A stretch of DNA of 64,000 bases from Dialister sp. UBA7295 (GTDB lineage: Bacteria > Bacillota > Negativicutes > Veillonellales > Dialisteraceae): the NCBI GenBank assembly GCA_002471975.1, contig DKQZ01000090.1, positions 1-64,000 on the forward strand, written 5' to 3'. The position numbers were made by a program, and so were the translations under genes. The notes under the pieces were generated by a model. It saw only the letters and a list, made by a program, of their open reading frames with translations, was not told the DNA's origin and did not search any database. Below are positions 1-8,519 of this stretch, in pieces. Position 1 is the first letter of the stretch, and each line of letters starts with the position of its first letter.

Positions 1-90
1 AATGCTTATCTTTTGGTCTTTGGTTCGGAATAGTGTAGTGCTGGCGGTCTATCTCTTGTTTTCGGTTGCTTGCTTCCTTACCGTACATGA

Positions 91-195
91 GCATTCATTG
101 AGGGAAAGAAGTACTTTGAAGCCAAACCGGGTATGGACTACGATACCATTGAAAAAGCGGTGAGGAACGTATTTGAGGAAGCACGGAAGGCTTGA
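91..195 (+). pseudogene. 3' remnant of an unidentified gene
   Basis: An open frame of 34 codons ends at a TGA at 193-195. It is closed upstream by an in-frame TGA at 88-90 and has no start with a ribosome binding site. It is followed directly by a good terminator, so it looks like the surviving 3' end of a decayed gene. The tail is charged and helical (…EKAVRNVFEEARKA). I do not recognise the family. Confidence 0.25.
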
Positions 196-208
196 CCTGT
201 AAAAGCCT

Positions 209-238
209 AAGGCCGTTTCGCAGAGGAAACGGCCTTTT
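209..238 (+). terminator. Intrinsic terminator after the remnant
   Basis: An 11-bp stem (AAGGCCGTTTC / GAAACGGCCTT) is followed by a T run. It separates the remnant from the methyltransferase gene. Confidence 0.75.
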
Positions 239-262
239 CGCTGTGGAAGAAAGGAAAATGGG

Positions 263-982
263 ATGGACAATTTCGAGGAGAAGAACAGAGGCTATTGGAA
301 TGAGCGGAGCCGCGGCTACAGCAGTCTTAGACAAAAGGAACTGTCCGGGCCGGACAGCAGGGCCTGGGAAAGGTTCCTGATGGAAAGGCTTCCGAAGGGA
401 AGACCTCTTCGTGTCCTGGATGCAGGCACGGGGCCTGCCTTCCTTGCCATTATCCTGGCAAAGGCAGGATGCAGGGTGACGGCCCTTGATTTCTCTGCCT
501 CCATGCTGAAAGAGGGGGCGGCTAATGCGGAAAAGGCGGGAGTTTCCATTTCTTTCATGCAGGGCGATGTGATGAACCTGCCCTTTCCGGTAAGCAGCTT
601 TGATGCCATTGTGACCCGCAATGTGACCTGGAACCTGCCCGATGTGCCCAGGGCCTATGCGTCTTGGCAGAGGGCTTTGAAAAAAGGGGGCGTCCTTCTT
701 AACATGGACTCCAACTACGGTCCCATGGATTTCACTGCCGCTGCGAAACTTACCAAAAATGCGCACCACGGTGTGGCGGAAAGTCTTATAGAGACCTGCC
801 AGGAACTGAAGGACTCCATCCGTATCAGCACCCACAGCCGGCCGGCCTGGGATGTGGAACGGCTGCGGTTTCTGGGCTTTTCTTCCGTCACATGGGAAGA
901 GGATATACGCCCTCTTGTTCACCTGTCCAAAGAATGGGACTACGACCCGCTGCCTCTTTTCTGCATCAGGGCGGTGAAATAG
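263..982 (+). CDS. Class I SAM-dependent methyltransferase
   Basis: A 239-residue Rossmann-fold methyltransferase of the UbiE/COQ5-like superfamily (Methyltransf_11/25 type). Motif I is VLDAGTGPAFLAI near residue 51, the acidic motif II is ALDFS about 20 residues later, and a motif IV-like segment FDAIVTRNVTWNLPD follows near residue 113, typical of small-molecule methylases. The start is the ATG at 263, preceded by an AGGAAAA-type site. It stands alone between a terminator and the convergent nadE gene, so neighbours give no substrate hint. The substrate is unknown. Confidence 0.8.
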   Translation: MDNFEEKNRGYWNERSRGYSSLRQKELSGPDSRAWERFLMERLPKGRPLRVLDAGTGPAFLAIILAKAGCRVTALDFSASMLKEGAANAEKAGVSISFMQGDVMNLPFPVSSFDAIVTRNVTWNLPDVPRAYASWQRALKKGGVLLNMDSNYGPMDFTAAAKLTKNAHHGVAESLIETCQELKDSIRISTHSRPAWDVERLRFLGFSSVTWEEDIRPLVHLSKEWDYDPLPLFCIRAVK

Positions 983-1084
983 AAGGGAGACGGTAGAAAG
1001 CAGAGGCCCATGATTTCATCTGCGGACCTGCTTTTCTTTTATTTCACTGCATACGTATGGAGGAATCAGGAGTTTTGACATGGG

Positions 1085-1130
1085 AAAAGGGCTGTGAAGA
1101 AATGGTCATCATTTCTTCACAGCCCCTTTT
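1085..1130. terminator. Bidirectional terminator between the methyltransferase and nadE
   Basis: A near-perfect inverted repeat (GGGCTGTGAAGAAATG / CATTTCTTCACAGCCC) is flanked by A-rich sequence on the left and T-rich on the right. It can end transcription on both strands of this convergent gene pair. Confidence 0.8.
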
Positions 1131-1204
1131 GGGATATGACGAAAATGTATCAAACTCCGGCGAAGCCGCCGCAGCAGCCCTCGGGTGCAGAGTGCCGGTC
1201 AAAC

Positions 1205-3082
1205 TTAAGAACCTTTTACGACCTCCACCATGCTTCTCTTCATTTCCAGATATCGGTCTGTATAGTAGGGGCCTGCCTGGGATTCCCGAAGATCGTAGCC
1301 GTAGGGACGCCGGCTGATGGCGATGAGGGGCGGCGCCTGGATTCGTTTGGCTACGGCAAATCCGGCAAAAAGGTTCCACCAGCGCTCCAGGTCCTGAATG
1401 AAAGCGGCGTGGGTGGGAAAGAGGTCTTCTACCTTTACGGAACAGCCCAGATGCTCTTCCAGTGTTCCTTCCCTGTACCAGGCCAGGATGTCCTCCGGTG
1501 TATTTCTCTGCCAGGGTTCTACAAAGCTTTTCAGCAAATAGTCATGGTATTCGTAAATAAGAGGATCCCCCAGGCCTTTGGTGATATCCTGGTTTTCGGA
1601 AAGTTCGGCGGAGGGTTTCACGGTGAAAATGCCTTCGGGGATGACTTCTCTGCCATACCATTCGTTCAGTTTCCTGCCGAGTTCATAAATCTGGTATTTC
1701 CATAAATCTGCTGTGGCTGCCAGAGCTCCGGCTAAATCTCCATAGAGGGTGCCATAGCCGACCGTGAATTCCGTTTTGTTCGCATTGCAGGTGAAAATCC
1801 CTCCAAAGGCTGCGGAAAGGGCGGCGAGGATCCGGCTGCTCCGGTCTCTTGCCTGCATATTTTCCTTCATGAAACCGGTAAGGTGGATTTTCTGATTCCC
1901 ATAGGGAAGGCCTTCCAGGGCTTCCGCCGTCTCATCGATGAAATTTCCGATGGGAATAGAAAGATAGGGCGAGCCCAGATTATCTGCCAGCTGCTTTGCC
2001 AGGTCTTTTGTGAGGGCCGAATTGAAGCGGGTGGGGGTATTGACGAGGAGAAGATTTTCCGCAGGAAGCACGGAGCGGTAGAGGGCCGCATTGACGGCCG
2101 AATCGATACCTCCCGATACGCCGATGACCACTTTATTCACGTGGATGGACTCCAGGAATTTCTTTACCCCGTACCGCATGGCTGGAAGGAGCAGGTCTCC
2201 TTTATGAGGCTCCATGGGCTCGGAGGGCGTAAAGGTGCCTGTTTCTTTATGGAAATCAAAAGTGCAGTGGGGCGTCTCGAAAGGCGCAGCTTCCGCTGTC
2301 AGATTTCCATTCTGATCATAAAGGGCGGTCATGCCGTCAAAGGTATAGCAGGTTTTGCCATTATTCTGAAGTCCCCGGTTATTCACGTATACCATGGGCA
2401 CGTGCAGTTTTGAGAGAGAAGCGGTCAGCATGCGGTGGCGCTTTTCATTTTTTCCAAGGGTAAAGGGGGAAGCGGAGAGGTTCAGAAATAATTCCGCTCC
2501 TTTATCGGAGAGTACTTTCATGGGGGAGAAGGAGTAATTTTCATCCCAGCTGTCCTCGCAGAGGAGGATTCCCACGCGGACTGTCCCTTCTCCATCGGTC
2601 AGAAGGTACGGGGCAAAGAAATCTTCCGGCGGAAGGCCCTCTTCCCTTGCTTCAGCCAGAGTGGAGGTGAAATACCTCCGGTCCTCAAAGCAGCGGTAGC
2701 TGGGAAGAAGGGTCTTGATGACGTAAGGCCGCATGGCCCCTTCGGGATAGAGGAAATGACCGTCTCTGGCCGCAAAGGCAGCGTTATATTTCCTCGGCCG
2801 TCCGTCATCATTGGTCTGTCCCCGGTCTATGGCGCAGCTTCCCCACACAATGGTCAGGCCTTCGGAAGCCTGTGCCATTTTTTCATTATACCTTTCACAT
2901 TCGCGGAGAAAGGCCGGCTGGTCCCACAGGTCTCCGATGAGGTAGCCCGTGAGGCACATTTCCGAAAGCACCAGGAGATCGGCTTTCACGGATCTGGCAT
3001 ATTCGATTTCCTTTTCAATCTGTTTCCAGTTCTCCCGGATGTGCCCGGGAATGACGTCAATCTGGGCGGTAACGATTTTCAT
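1205..3082 (-). CDS. nadE: Glutamine-dependent NAD+ synthetase
   Basis: A 625-residue two-domain enzyme for the last step of NAD+ synthesis (deamido-NAD + ATP + Gln). Residues 1 to about 280 form a nitrilase-type glutaminase with the triad Glu41 (LSEM), Lys123 (VIKT) and Cys175 (LLCEDSW). The C-terminal synthetase has the PP-loop SGGIDS at 323-328. The length fits the long, glutamine-using form, so a separate ammonia source is not needed. The start is the ATG at 3082, 8 nt after a GAGG. The gene is monocistronic and convergent with the upstream methyltransferase, sharing a terminator. Confidence 0.95.
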   Translation of the reverse strand: MKIVTAQIDVIPGHIRENWKQIEKEIEYARSVKADLLVLSEMCLTGYLIGDLWDQPAFLRECERYNEKMAQASEGLTIVWGSCAIDRGQTNDDGRPRKYNAAFAARDGHFLYPEGAMRPYVIKTLLPSYRCFEDRRYFTSTLAEAREEGLPPEDFFAPYLLTDGEGTVRVGILLCEDSWDENYSFSPMKVLSDKGAELFLNLSASPFTLGKNEKRHRMLTASLSKLHVPMVYVNNRGLQNNGKTCYTFDGMTALYDQNGNLTAEAAPFETPHCTFDFHKETGTFTPSEPMEPHKGDLLLPAMRYGVKKFLESIHVNKVVIGVSGGIDSAVNAALYRSVLPAENLLLVNTPTRFNSALTKDLAKQLADNLGSPYLSIPIGNFIDETAEALEGLPYGNQKIHLTGFMKENMQARDRSSRILAALSAAFGGIFTCNANKTEFTVGYGTLYGDLAGALAATADLWKYQIYELGRKLNEWYGREVIPEGIFTVKPSAELSENQDITKGLGDPLIYEYHDYLLKSFVEPWQRNTPEDILAWYREGTLEEHLGCSVKVEDLFPTHAAFIQDLERWWNLFAGFAVAKRIQAPPLIAISRRPYGYDLRESQAGPYYTDRYLEMKRSMVEVVKGS

Positions 3083-3502
3083 GATGAGTACCTCGGTTTC
3101 GTGAATTCTGTCTTTATTTTACAGGGGGACCGATTGGCTGTAAAGAAAGGGAGGGAAAATGGATTTGGGACTTCGGATTTGGGATTTCGGGAAGGATATG
3201 GTTTTCTTCGGAAAACCAATTGATTCGGCCTCCGGCCGCAGCCCATGGCCCTGCTGACGGATTCATTCCATCTGTCCCATGAACCTGCTCGGGTAATAAT
3301 CGAAATGGGACAGTTCCCATATAAAAATGATTGCCGCATCAGCGGCAATACCATCCCGACCGCCCCGATACTCCCGACACCCCCGACAGCCCCGAAACAA
3401 AAGTTATTTCATCATATAGTTTCCCTTTTCCAATTTCAGTGCATCAAATAAAAAAATAGGTTATAATTAAACTGACATATTGTTTATTACGACAGGAGAT
3501 TT
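3083..3502. other. Intergenic region nadE - radical SAM gene
   Basis: 420 bp between divergently transcribed genes. It holds a small hairpin near 3330-3348 (GATTGCCGC / GCGGCAAT) and a degenerate 9-bp repeat built on CCCGA at about 3353-3398. The last 90 bp are AT-rich and probably carry the promoter of the radical SAM gene. No gene is visible. Confidence 0.4.
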
Positions 3503-4459
3503 ATGGAACGATACCGGAATTATTCTGATTACCTCAAAGGGAAGTACGGAGAGAAAGTGTACAAGATCCCCATTTCCCTTCCTGTGACCTGCCCGAACCG
3601 GGACGGGTCGCTTTCGGACAAAGCCTGCATTTTCTGCGGGTCCATCGGCGCCGATTATGAGACGAAGGCCGTGGGGCTTGCGATTACGCAGCAATTGAAT
3701 CGCAGCATAGCCCATGTGGGGCCCAAGTACAAGGCAAAGAAGTTCATCGCCTATTTCCTCAATTTCACCAATACTTATGCGCCATTGGACAAGTTCCGGG
3801 CCTGGGTGGAGGAGGCCATGAATCACCCCGATATAGTGGGCGTCGATATTTCCACCCGTCCCGACTGCATTCATGAAGCCTATCTCGATATTTTGAAGGA
3901 ACTGTCCGGGAAATATGGAAAAGACGTGACCATCGAACTGGGTCTCCAGTCTACCAACGTCCATACTCTGGCGATTCTGAACCGCTGTCATACGGTGCCG
4001 GAATTCATCGATGCGGCGCTGCGGATCGGACGGTATGGCTTTGGGCTCTGTACCCATATCATTGCGGACCTTCCCTGGGATGACCGGTTGGACGTCATCG
4101 AAGCAGCCAAACTCATTTCCGTCCTTCCCGTGACGGAAGTGAAACTTCATTCCCTCTATATTGTGAAAGGGACGAAGCTGGCGGACCTGTATGAAAAGGG
4201 AGAAGTGCAGCTTCTTCCCATGGAGGAATACCTGGAGCGGGTGGCTTTATTTCTCGCCTATATGCGGCCGGACATCGTGCCCCAGCGTATCGTGGGCAGG
4301 GCTTCGGGAAACAATACCCTTTCCGTTAACGGCGGCTCCCCCTGGTGGGAAGTGAAGGACCGGATTGAAAAGCTTCTGGAAGAAAGAAATATCACCCAGG
4401 GGTGCCTGTGTAACTATCTGGATGGCCGGGCAGTCAGAAAATTTGTGAAAAACAGTTAA
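3503..4459 (+). CDS. Radical SAM protein, YhcC/YtqA (TIGR01212) family
   Basis: A 318-residue radical SAM enzyme. The cluster-binding cysteines are at residues 30, 42 and 45 (C-x11-C-x2-C), the wider spacing that marks the TIGR01212/YhcC family rather than the classic C-x3-C-x2-C. The family also shows the YGEKVYKIP start and the VGVDISTRPDC segment. The molecular function of this conserved family is not settled. The start is the ATG at 3503, eight bases after an AGGAG. It stands alone, followed by a heptamer repeat element. Confidence 0.85.
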   Translation: MERYRNYSDYLKGKYGEKVYKIPISLPVTCPNRDGSLSDKACIFCGSIGADYETKAVGLAITQQLNRSIAHVGPKYKAKKFIAYFLNFTNTYAPLDKFRAWVEEAMNHPDIVGVDISTRPDCIHEAYLDILKELSGKYGKDVTIELGLQSTNVHTLAILNRCHTVPEFIDAALRIGRYGFGLCTHIIADLPWDDRLDVIEAAKLISVLPVTEVKLHSLYIVKGTKLADLYEKGEVQLLPMEEYLERVALFLAYMRPDIVPQRIVGRASGNNTLSVNGGSPWWEVKDRIEKLLEERNITQGCLCNYLDGRAVRKFVKNS

Positions 4460-4566
4460 TAGTTATCAGTTCTCAGTTATTAGTGCCCCATATGTGCGGA
4501 CGGACTGTATTGTCATAAAGCTGCCTGGCAGAGGTGAATTTCTGCTAACTGATAACTGATAACTTA
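4453..4566. repeat. Heptamer-arm inverted repeat element (GTTATCA type)
   Basis: The left arm at 4453-4483 is built of degenerate 7-bp units (AGTTATC, AGTTCTC, AGTTATT). The right arm at 4543-4566 carries the reverse complement (ACTGATA, ACTGATA). About 60 bp of spacer lies between. Similar elements occur near 13393, 22255, 61604 and 63297. Confidence 0.6.
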
Positions 4567-4600
4567 TAATAAAGTATATAAATAATAATGGAGATACAGT

Positions 4601-5620
4601 ATTACGAACGAAAGGAATAGTACTACGGAAAAGATAGAAGAAATACTCATCAAGGACCAGCAGGAGGCGGCTCATCTGTTTGAAAGGGACAGTTCCTACC
4701 TGAAATTCATCGGAGCCCATTACGGGGCCGAGATTTCGGGCCGGGGCAATTTCATCCGCATTAAGGGAGAACCGGAAGCCGTGGATCAAAGTGTGGATGT
4801 CATCGAACGTCTACGCCACATGATTGCCCAGCGGATCCGCCTTTCCCAGAGACAGGTGGAACTGGTGGTTCGTCTCATGGATGAAGGAAAGGAACAGCTC
4901 CTTTCGGATATGGAAGATGACATCATCAATTTCACGAAGAACGGAGCCCCTGTCCGTCCGCGGACCCTGGGCCAGAAATTCTATGTGGATACGATCCGCA
5001 GGAATTCCATCACCTTCGGCGTAGGCCCGGCAGGAACAGGGAAGACTTACCTTGCTGTCGCTTTGGCTGCTTTTGCCCTGAAAAATCATGACGTCCAGCG
5101 GATTATTCTCGTCCGGCCTGCCGTGGAAGCAGGAGAAAAACTGGGGTACCTTCCCGGGGACCTGCAGGAAAAGGTGAATCCCTACCTCCGGCCTCTTTTT
5201 GACGGGCTCAATGATATGTTTGGCCCTGAAGAATTCATCCGGCTCCAGCAGAAGGGACAGATCGAAGTGGCGCCGCTGGCCTACATGAGAGGCAGAACCC
5301 TTGAAAAATCCTTCGTTATCCTTGACGAAGCCCAGAATACCACGGTGGAGCAGATCAAAATGTTCCTCACCCGTCTCGGTTTCCGTTCGAAAATGGTGGT
5401 CAACGGCGACGTGACCCAGATTGATTTGCCGCCCCATGTAAAGAGCGGCCTGATCGATGCACAGCGGGTGCTTCGGAATGTAAAAGATATCGGTCACGTC
5501 CATTTCACCGAAGAAGATGTGGTCCGTCATGATTTGGTAGCAGCGATTATTCATGCCTATGAAGAAGATGCGAAACGCAGAAGCAAAACGGGAGGCAATG
5601 ACCATGGAAATCACGATTAA
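4601..5620 (+). CDS. phoH: PhoH-like ATPase, apparent AUU start
   Basis: A P-loop ATPase of the PhoH/PhoL family, about 339 residues from ATT 4601. Walker A is GPAGTGKT near residue 140 and Walker B is VILDEAQN. The N-terminal KH-like region of the family (IKGEPEAVDQSVDVIERL) lies before the first canonical start, GTG 4781, so that start would cut off about 60 conserved residues. The frame is open upstream to a TAA at 4586, with no ATG, GTG or TTG. The best candidate is ATT 4601, 7 nt after GGAG (4590-4593). A second SD-like AAAGGAA sits at 4611. It overlaps ybeY, its usual partner in rRNA maturation gene sets. Confidence 0.88.
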   Translation: MTNERNSTTEKIEEILIKDQQEAAHLFERDSSYLKFIGAHYGAEISGRGNFIRIKGEPEAVDQSVDVIERLRHMIAQRIRLSQRQVELVVRLMDEGKEQLLSDMEDDIINFTKNGAPVRPRTLGQKFYVDTIRRNSITFGVGPAGTGKTYLAVALAAFALKNHDVQRIILVRPAVEAGEKLGYLPGDLQEKVNPYLRPLFDGLNDMFGPEEFIRLQQKGQIEVAPLAYMRGRTLEKSFVILDEAQNTTVEQIKMFLTRLGFRSKMVVNGDVTQIDLPPHVKSGLIDAQRVLRNVKDIGHVHFTEEDVVRHDLVAAIIHAYEEDAKRRSKTGGNDHGNHD

Positions 5621-6098
5621 TTACAGCGATATGAAATATTACAGCGAAGAACTGGAAAAGCTCATCCATACGGTCCTTTCCAAAGGGGCCGAGTTCCAGC
5701 ACGTCCGGGAAGATGCGGAAATTTCCATCCTCATCTGCGATGCAGAGACGATTCATGAATTGAACAAGACCTATAGAAATGTGGATGCTCCCACCGACGT
5801 CCTTTCCTTTGCTTTGAACGAAGGGGGAGACGATTTGCCGGAAGAAGAAACGGAATTGGGAGATATCGTCATCAATCTGGACCGGGCCATATCCCAGGCC
5901 AAAGAATTCGGCCACAGCAAGGAAAGGGAAATGGCTTACCTCTCGGTCCACGGTTTCCTTCATATCCTGGGCTATGACCATTATGACCCGGACGAAAAGA
6001 AAGCCATGAGAAAGGCGGAAGAAGATATCCTCGGCGCCTGCGGCATTACCCGTTTCACCACGGAAGGGAAACTGGAAGCAGAAGAAGCCCATGAATAA
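5604..6098 (+). CDS. ybeY: Endoribonuclease YbeY
   Basis: A 164-residue zinc-dependent endoribonuclease involved in 16S rRNA 3'-end maturation and ribosome quality control. The metal-binding motif HGFLHILGYDH (H-x3-H-x5-H) lies near residues 117-127, and the N-terminal NKTYRNVDAPTDVLSF block is also diagnostic. I chose the ATG at 5604, 8 nt after GGGAGG, over the ATG at 5598 (too close) and one at 5553 with no site. It overlaps phoH by 17 nt and cdd by 8 nt, so the three are translationally coupled. Confidence 0.95.
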   Translation: MEITINYSDMKYYSEELEKLIHTVLSKGAEFQHVREDAEISILICDAETIHELNKTYRNVDAPTDVLSFALNEGGDDLPEEETELGDIVINLDRAISQAKEFGHSKEREMAYLSVHGFLHILGYDHYDPDEKKAMRKAEEDILGACGITRFTTEGKLEAEEAHE

Positions 6099-6492
6099 GG
6101 TGGAAATAAAAAATCTCCTCGAACGAGCCCTTCACGCCAGGTCCCACTGCTATGCGCCCTATTCCCATTATCCCGTGGGGGCCGCAGTCCTCGCATCCGA
6201 CGGTTCCATCTATGAAGGCTGCAATATGGAAAACGTTTCCTATCCTGCCGGACTCTGTGCAGAAAGAAATGCCATCGGCAGCGCTATCTGCGATGGGAAA
6301 AGGGATTTTGAAGCCATAGCCATCATCGGAAGCTTTGCGGATTATACGATGCCCTGCGGCATCTGCCGTCAGGTGATGGCGGAATTTCATATTTCCACCA
6401 TCATCTGCGGAAAGTCGGCGGAAGACTATAAGGTCTTCACGCTGGGGGAAATTTTTCCGGCGGCCTTTGAAGAGGAAAGTTTGAGGAGTTGA
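6091..6492 (+). CDS. cdd: Cytidine deaminase
   Basis: A 133-residue homotetrameric-type cytidine/deoxycytidine deaminase for pyrimidine salvage. The zinc site is CAERNA (Cys, with the catalytic Glu) plus PCGICRQ, in the usual order. It starts inside the end of ybeY. The order phoH-ybeY-cdd-era is typical of Firmicutes. Confidence 0.95.
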   Translation: MNKVEIKNLLERALHARSHCYAPYSHYPVGAAVLASDGSIYEGCNMENVSYPAGLCAERNAIGSAICDGKRDFEAIAIIGSFADYTMPCGICRQVMAEFHISTIICGKSAEDYKVFTLGEIFPAAFEEESLRS

Positions 6493-6530
6493 GACCATTC
6501 TGACGGATAAAACTCAACAATTACAGGAAT

Positions 6531-6600
6531 CGTGGTCCCTGATCCCTGGCCCGCGATCCGTGGCGGTGGCGCCTTAGAATTATAAAGGCGCCATTTTTAT
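6531..6600 (+). terminator. Heptamer array plus terminator after cdd
   Basis: Five 7-bp units (CGTGGTC, CCTGATC, CCTGGCC, CGCGATC, CGTGGCG) lead into a hairpin (TGGCGCC / GGCGCCA) and a T run at 6593-6598. The layout, heptamers followed by a GC hairpin, recurs at 57756, 57846 and 7740. Confidence 0.6.
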
Positions 6601-6631
6601 AAATGGGTACCGTGTTCACAATCGTTCGACC

Positions 6632-6665
6632 CGAACAACGAACAACGAACAACGAACAACGAATT
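6632..6665. repeat. Perfect 7-bp tandem repeat (CGAACAA)4
   Basis: Four exact copies of CGAACAA and a diverged fifth lie just upstream of era. This is the cleanest heptamer tract in the window. Confidence 0.85.
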
Positions 6666-6738
6666 TTCCTATTGCCTTTTCTTTATATTTATATATAATC
6701 TTATATACTAACCTTACATAGTTACGACAGGAGATTCT

Positions 6739-7647
6739 ATGACAGAAAATAACGACAAATTCCATTCCGGCTTTGTGGCCCTCGTGGGACGGCCGAATGT
6801 GGGGAAGTCCACTCTCATGAATGCGCTGTTGGGGGAGAAGATTTCCATCGTTTCCGCCCATGCCCAGACTACAAGAAATAAAATCACCGGCGTCTGGAAC
6901 GGAGACAATTCCCAGGTGGTCTTCCTTGATACCCCGGGCATGCACAAGCCCCAGGACAAACTGGGCGAAGCCATCCGACAGAGCACCATCGATGCTTTGG
7001 ATGAAGTGGACCTCATCGTATTCCTCTGCGCCTGCGACGATCCGCTGGGGGCAGGAGACCGTTACATCCTTTCCCTCCTGAAGGATCGGAAAGTGCCGGT
7101 CATTCTGGCCCTTTCGAAAATCGACCTCATCGAAAAAGACGCAGTGCTGAAGAAAATCGTGCAGTACAGCAAAATCTATCCCTTTGCCGAAATCGTGCCG
7201 CTCTCTTCCAAAACCGGCGAAAATCTGGATGAACTGATGAACTGCATCGTGAAATACCTGCCGGAAGGACCGAAATATTTCCCCGACGACATGGTGACGG
7301 ACCAGCCGGAAAGAAATATCGTCCAGGAAATCGTCCGTGAAAAGCTCCTCATCCGCACCAGGGATGAAGTGCCCCATGCCATCGGCGTATTTACCGAAGA
7401 ATTCTCGGAACGGGAAAACGGGAAAGTCTATATCCGCTGCACCATTTATGTGGAAAGGGATTCCCAGAAACGGATCATCATCGGCAAAAAAGGCAGCGTC
7501 CTCAAAGAAGCGGGCAAAGAAGCGAGAGAAGAAATCCAGAACCTCATCGGCGCTCCCGTCTTCCTGGACCTCTGGGTCAAAGTGGCCAAAGACTGGAAGA
7601 ATAAGGATTATATCCTGAGGGAACTGGGGTATAAGGAACATAAGTAA
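6739..7647 (+). CDS. era: GTPase Era
   Basis: A 302-residue GTPase that binds the 3' end of 16S rRNA and acts in 30S assembly. G1 is GRPNVGKS at 17-24, G3 is DTPG near 66, and G4 is SKID near 126. A C-terminal KH domain contains KKGSVLKEAGKEAR. ATG 6739 follows an AGGAG. Despite the usual operon, about 245 bp with a terminator and repeats separate it from cdd, so it probably has its own promoter. Confidence 0.97.
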   Translation: MTENNDKFHSGFVALVGRPNVGKSTLMNALLGEKISIVSAHAQTTRNKITGVWNGDNSQVVFLDTPGMHKPQDKLGEAIRQSTIDALDEVDLIVFLCACDDPLGAGDRYILSLLKDRKVPVILALSKIDLIEKDAVLKKIVQYSKIYPFAEIVPLSSKTGENLDELMNCIVKYLPEGPKYFPDDMVTDQPERNIVQEIVREKLLIRTRDEVPHAIGVFTEEFSERENGKVYIRCTIYVERDSQKRIIIGKKGSVLKEAGKEAREEIQNLIGAPVFLDLWVKVAKDWKNKDYILRELGYKEHK

Positions 7648-7670
7648 GAGTCTTTAGTCCTGCTATATGG

Positions 7671-8376
7671 TTTGAGTCAGCTGCGGTATTCGTGGGTTAG
7701 CCTCACCTCGGCGAGTCCCATTTGTCTCATTTCCGAGATTTCGTGGTTCGTGATTCGTGGTTCGTGAAGGTGCGGCGCTGATGCGCCGCGAGTATAAATG
7801 GGGATTGTGCACAGACGGAATTTTGAACATAATTGTCCATGTCGGAAAGCCCTGCGTCCCCCAACGGGGGAAGCTCCCGCGAAGCGGGTGAAGGGGGCTC
7901 TCCCACCGTATTCATCGGATATGACAGAAAACGTTCCATGCGTAACGCAGCTTTTACGAGTTATATAGGCGAAAACTGGAGTTTGAGTCAGCTGCGGTAT
8001 TCGTGGGTTAGCCTCACCGCGGCGAGCCCCGGCAGAGTCAATTTCGAAATTTCGTGGTTCGTGATTCGTGGTTCGGGAAGGTGCGGCGCTGATGCGCCGC
8101 GAGTATAGATGGGGACTCTGCACAGGCGGGGTAAAACTTCTGCTAAGCTGGCACTCTAGCGTCCCCCAACGGGGGAAGCTCCCGCAAAGCGGGTGAAGGG
8201 GGCAATCCCACGGCTTTCATCGGATGTGGAAGAAAACGTTCCGTGCGTAACGATTTCGTGATATCGGTATCAGGCAGTCCTGCGTCCGGGAGCGGGGGAA
8301 GCTCCCGCAAAGCGGGTGAAGGGGGCTATCCCACCGTATTTGTCGGAATTGACTGAAACCTTCCCCTGCGTAACGT
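7671..8376. repeat. Three-copy intergenic direct repeat (about 270 bp unit)
   Basis: Unit 1 (7671-7948) and unit 2 (7982-8252) are near-identical. Each carries, in order, a GAGTCAGCTGCGG block, the heptamer run TTCGTGG/TTCGTGA, a GCGGCGC / GCGCCGC hairpin, a G/C-rich double hairpin (CCCCCAACGGGGG, then CCCGC / GCGGG) and a tail ending AACGTTCC…GCGTAACG. Unit 3 (8278-8376) has only the second half. No credible gene lies in this 870-bp gap. The palindromic blocks resemble dispersed REP-like elements. Confidence 0.75.
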
Positions 8377-8392
8377 CAAAATCAAAAAAACT

Positions 8393-8458
8393 GGCGCCTC
8401 TATTATTTTAAGGCGCCTACCTTCCCGCACCCCGAGCCCCGCACCCCGCACCCCGATT
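8393..8458. repeat. GGCGCC hairpin and CCCGCAC heptamer array
   Basis: The hairpin GGCGCCT / AGGCGCC (8393-8417) is followed by five 7-bp units (CCCGCAC, CCCGAGC, CCCGCAC, CCCGCAC, CCCGATT) at 8424-8458, immediately before the next gene. Confidence 0.65.
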
Positions 8459-8519
8459 TAGAATTGTTTGCACAAATATTTCCACAGGTATGAGAATACA
8501 CCCCAAGGAGGAATGACCT

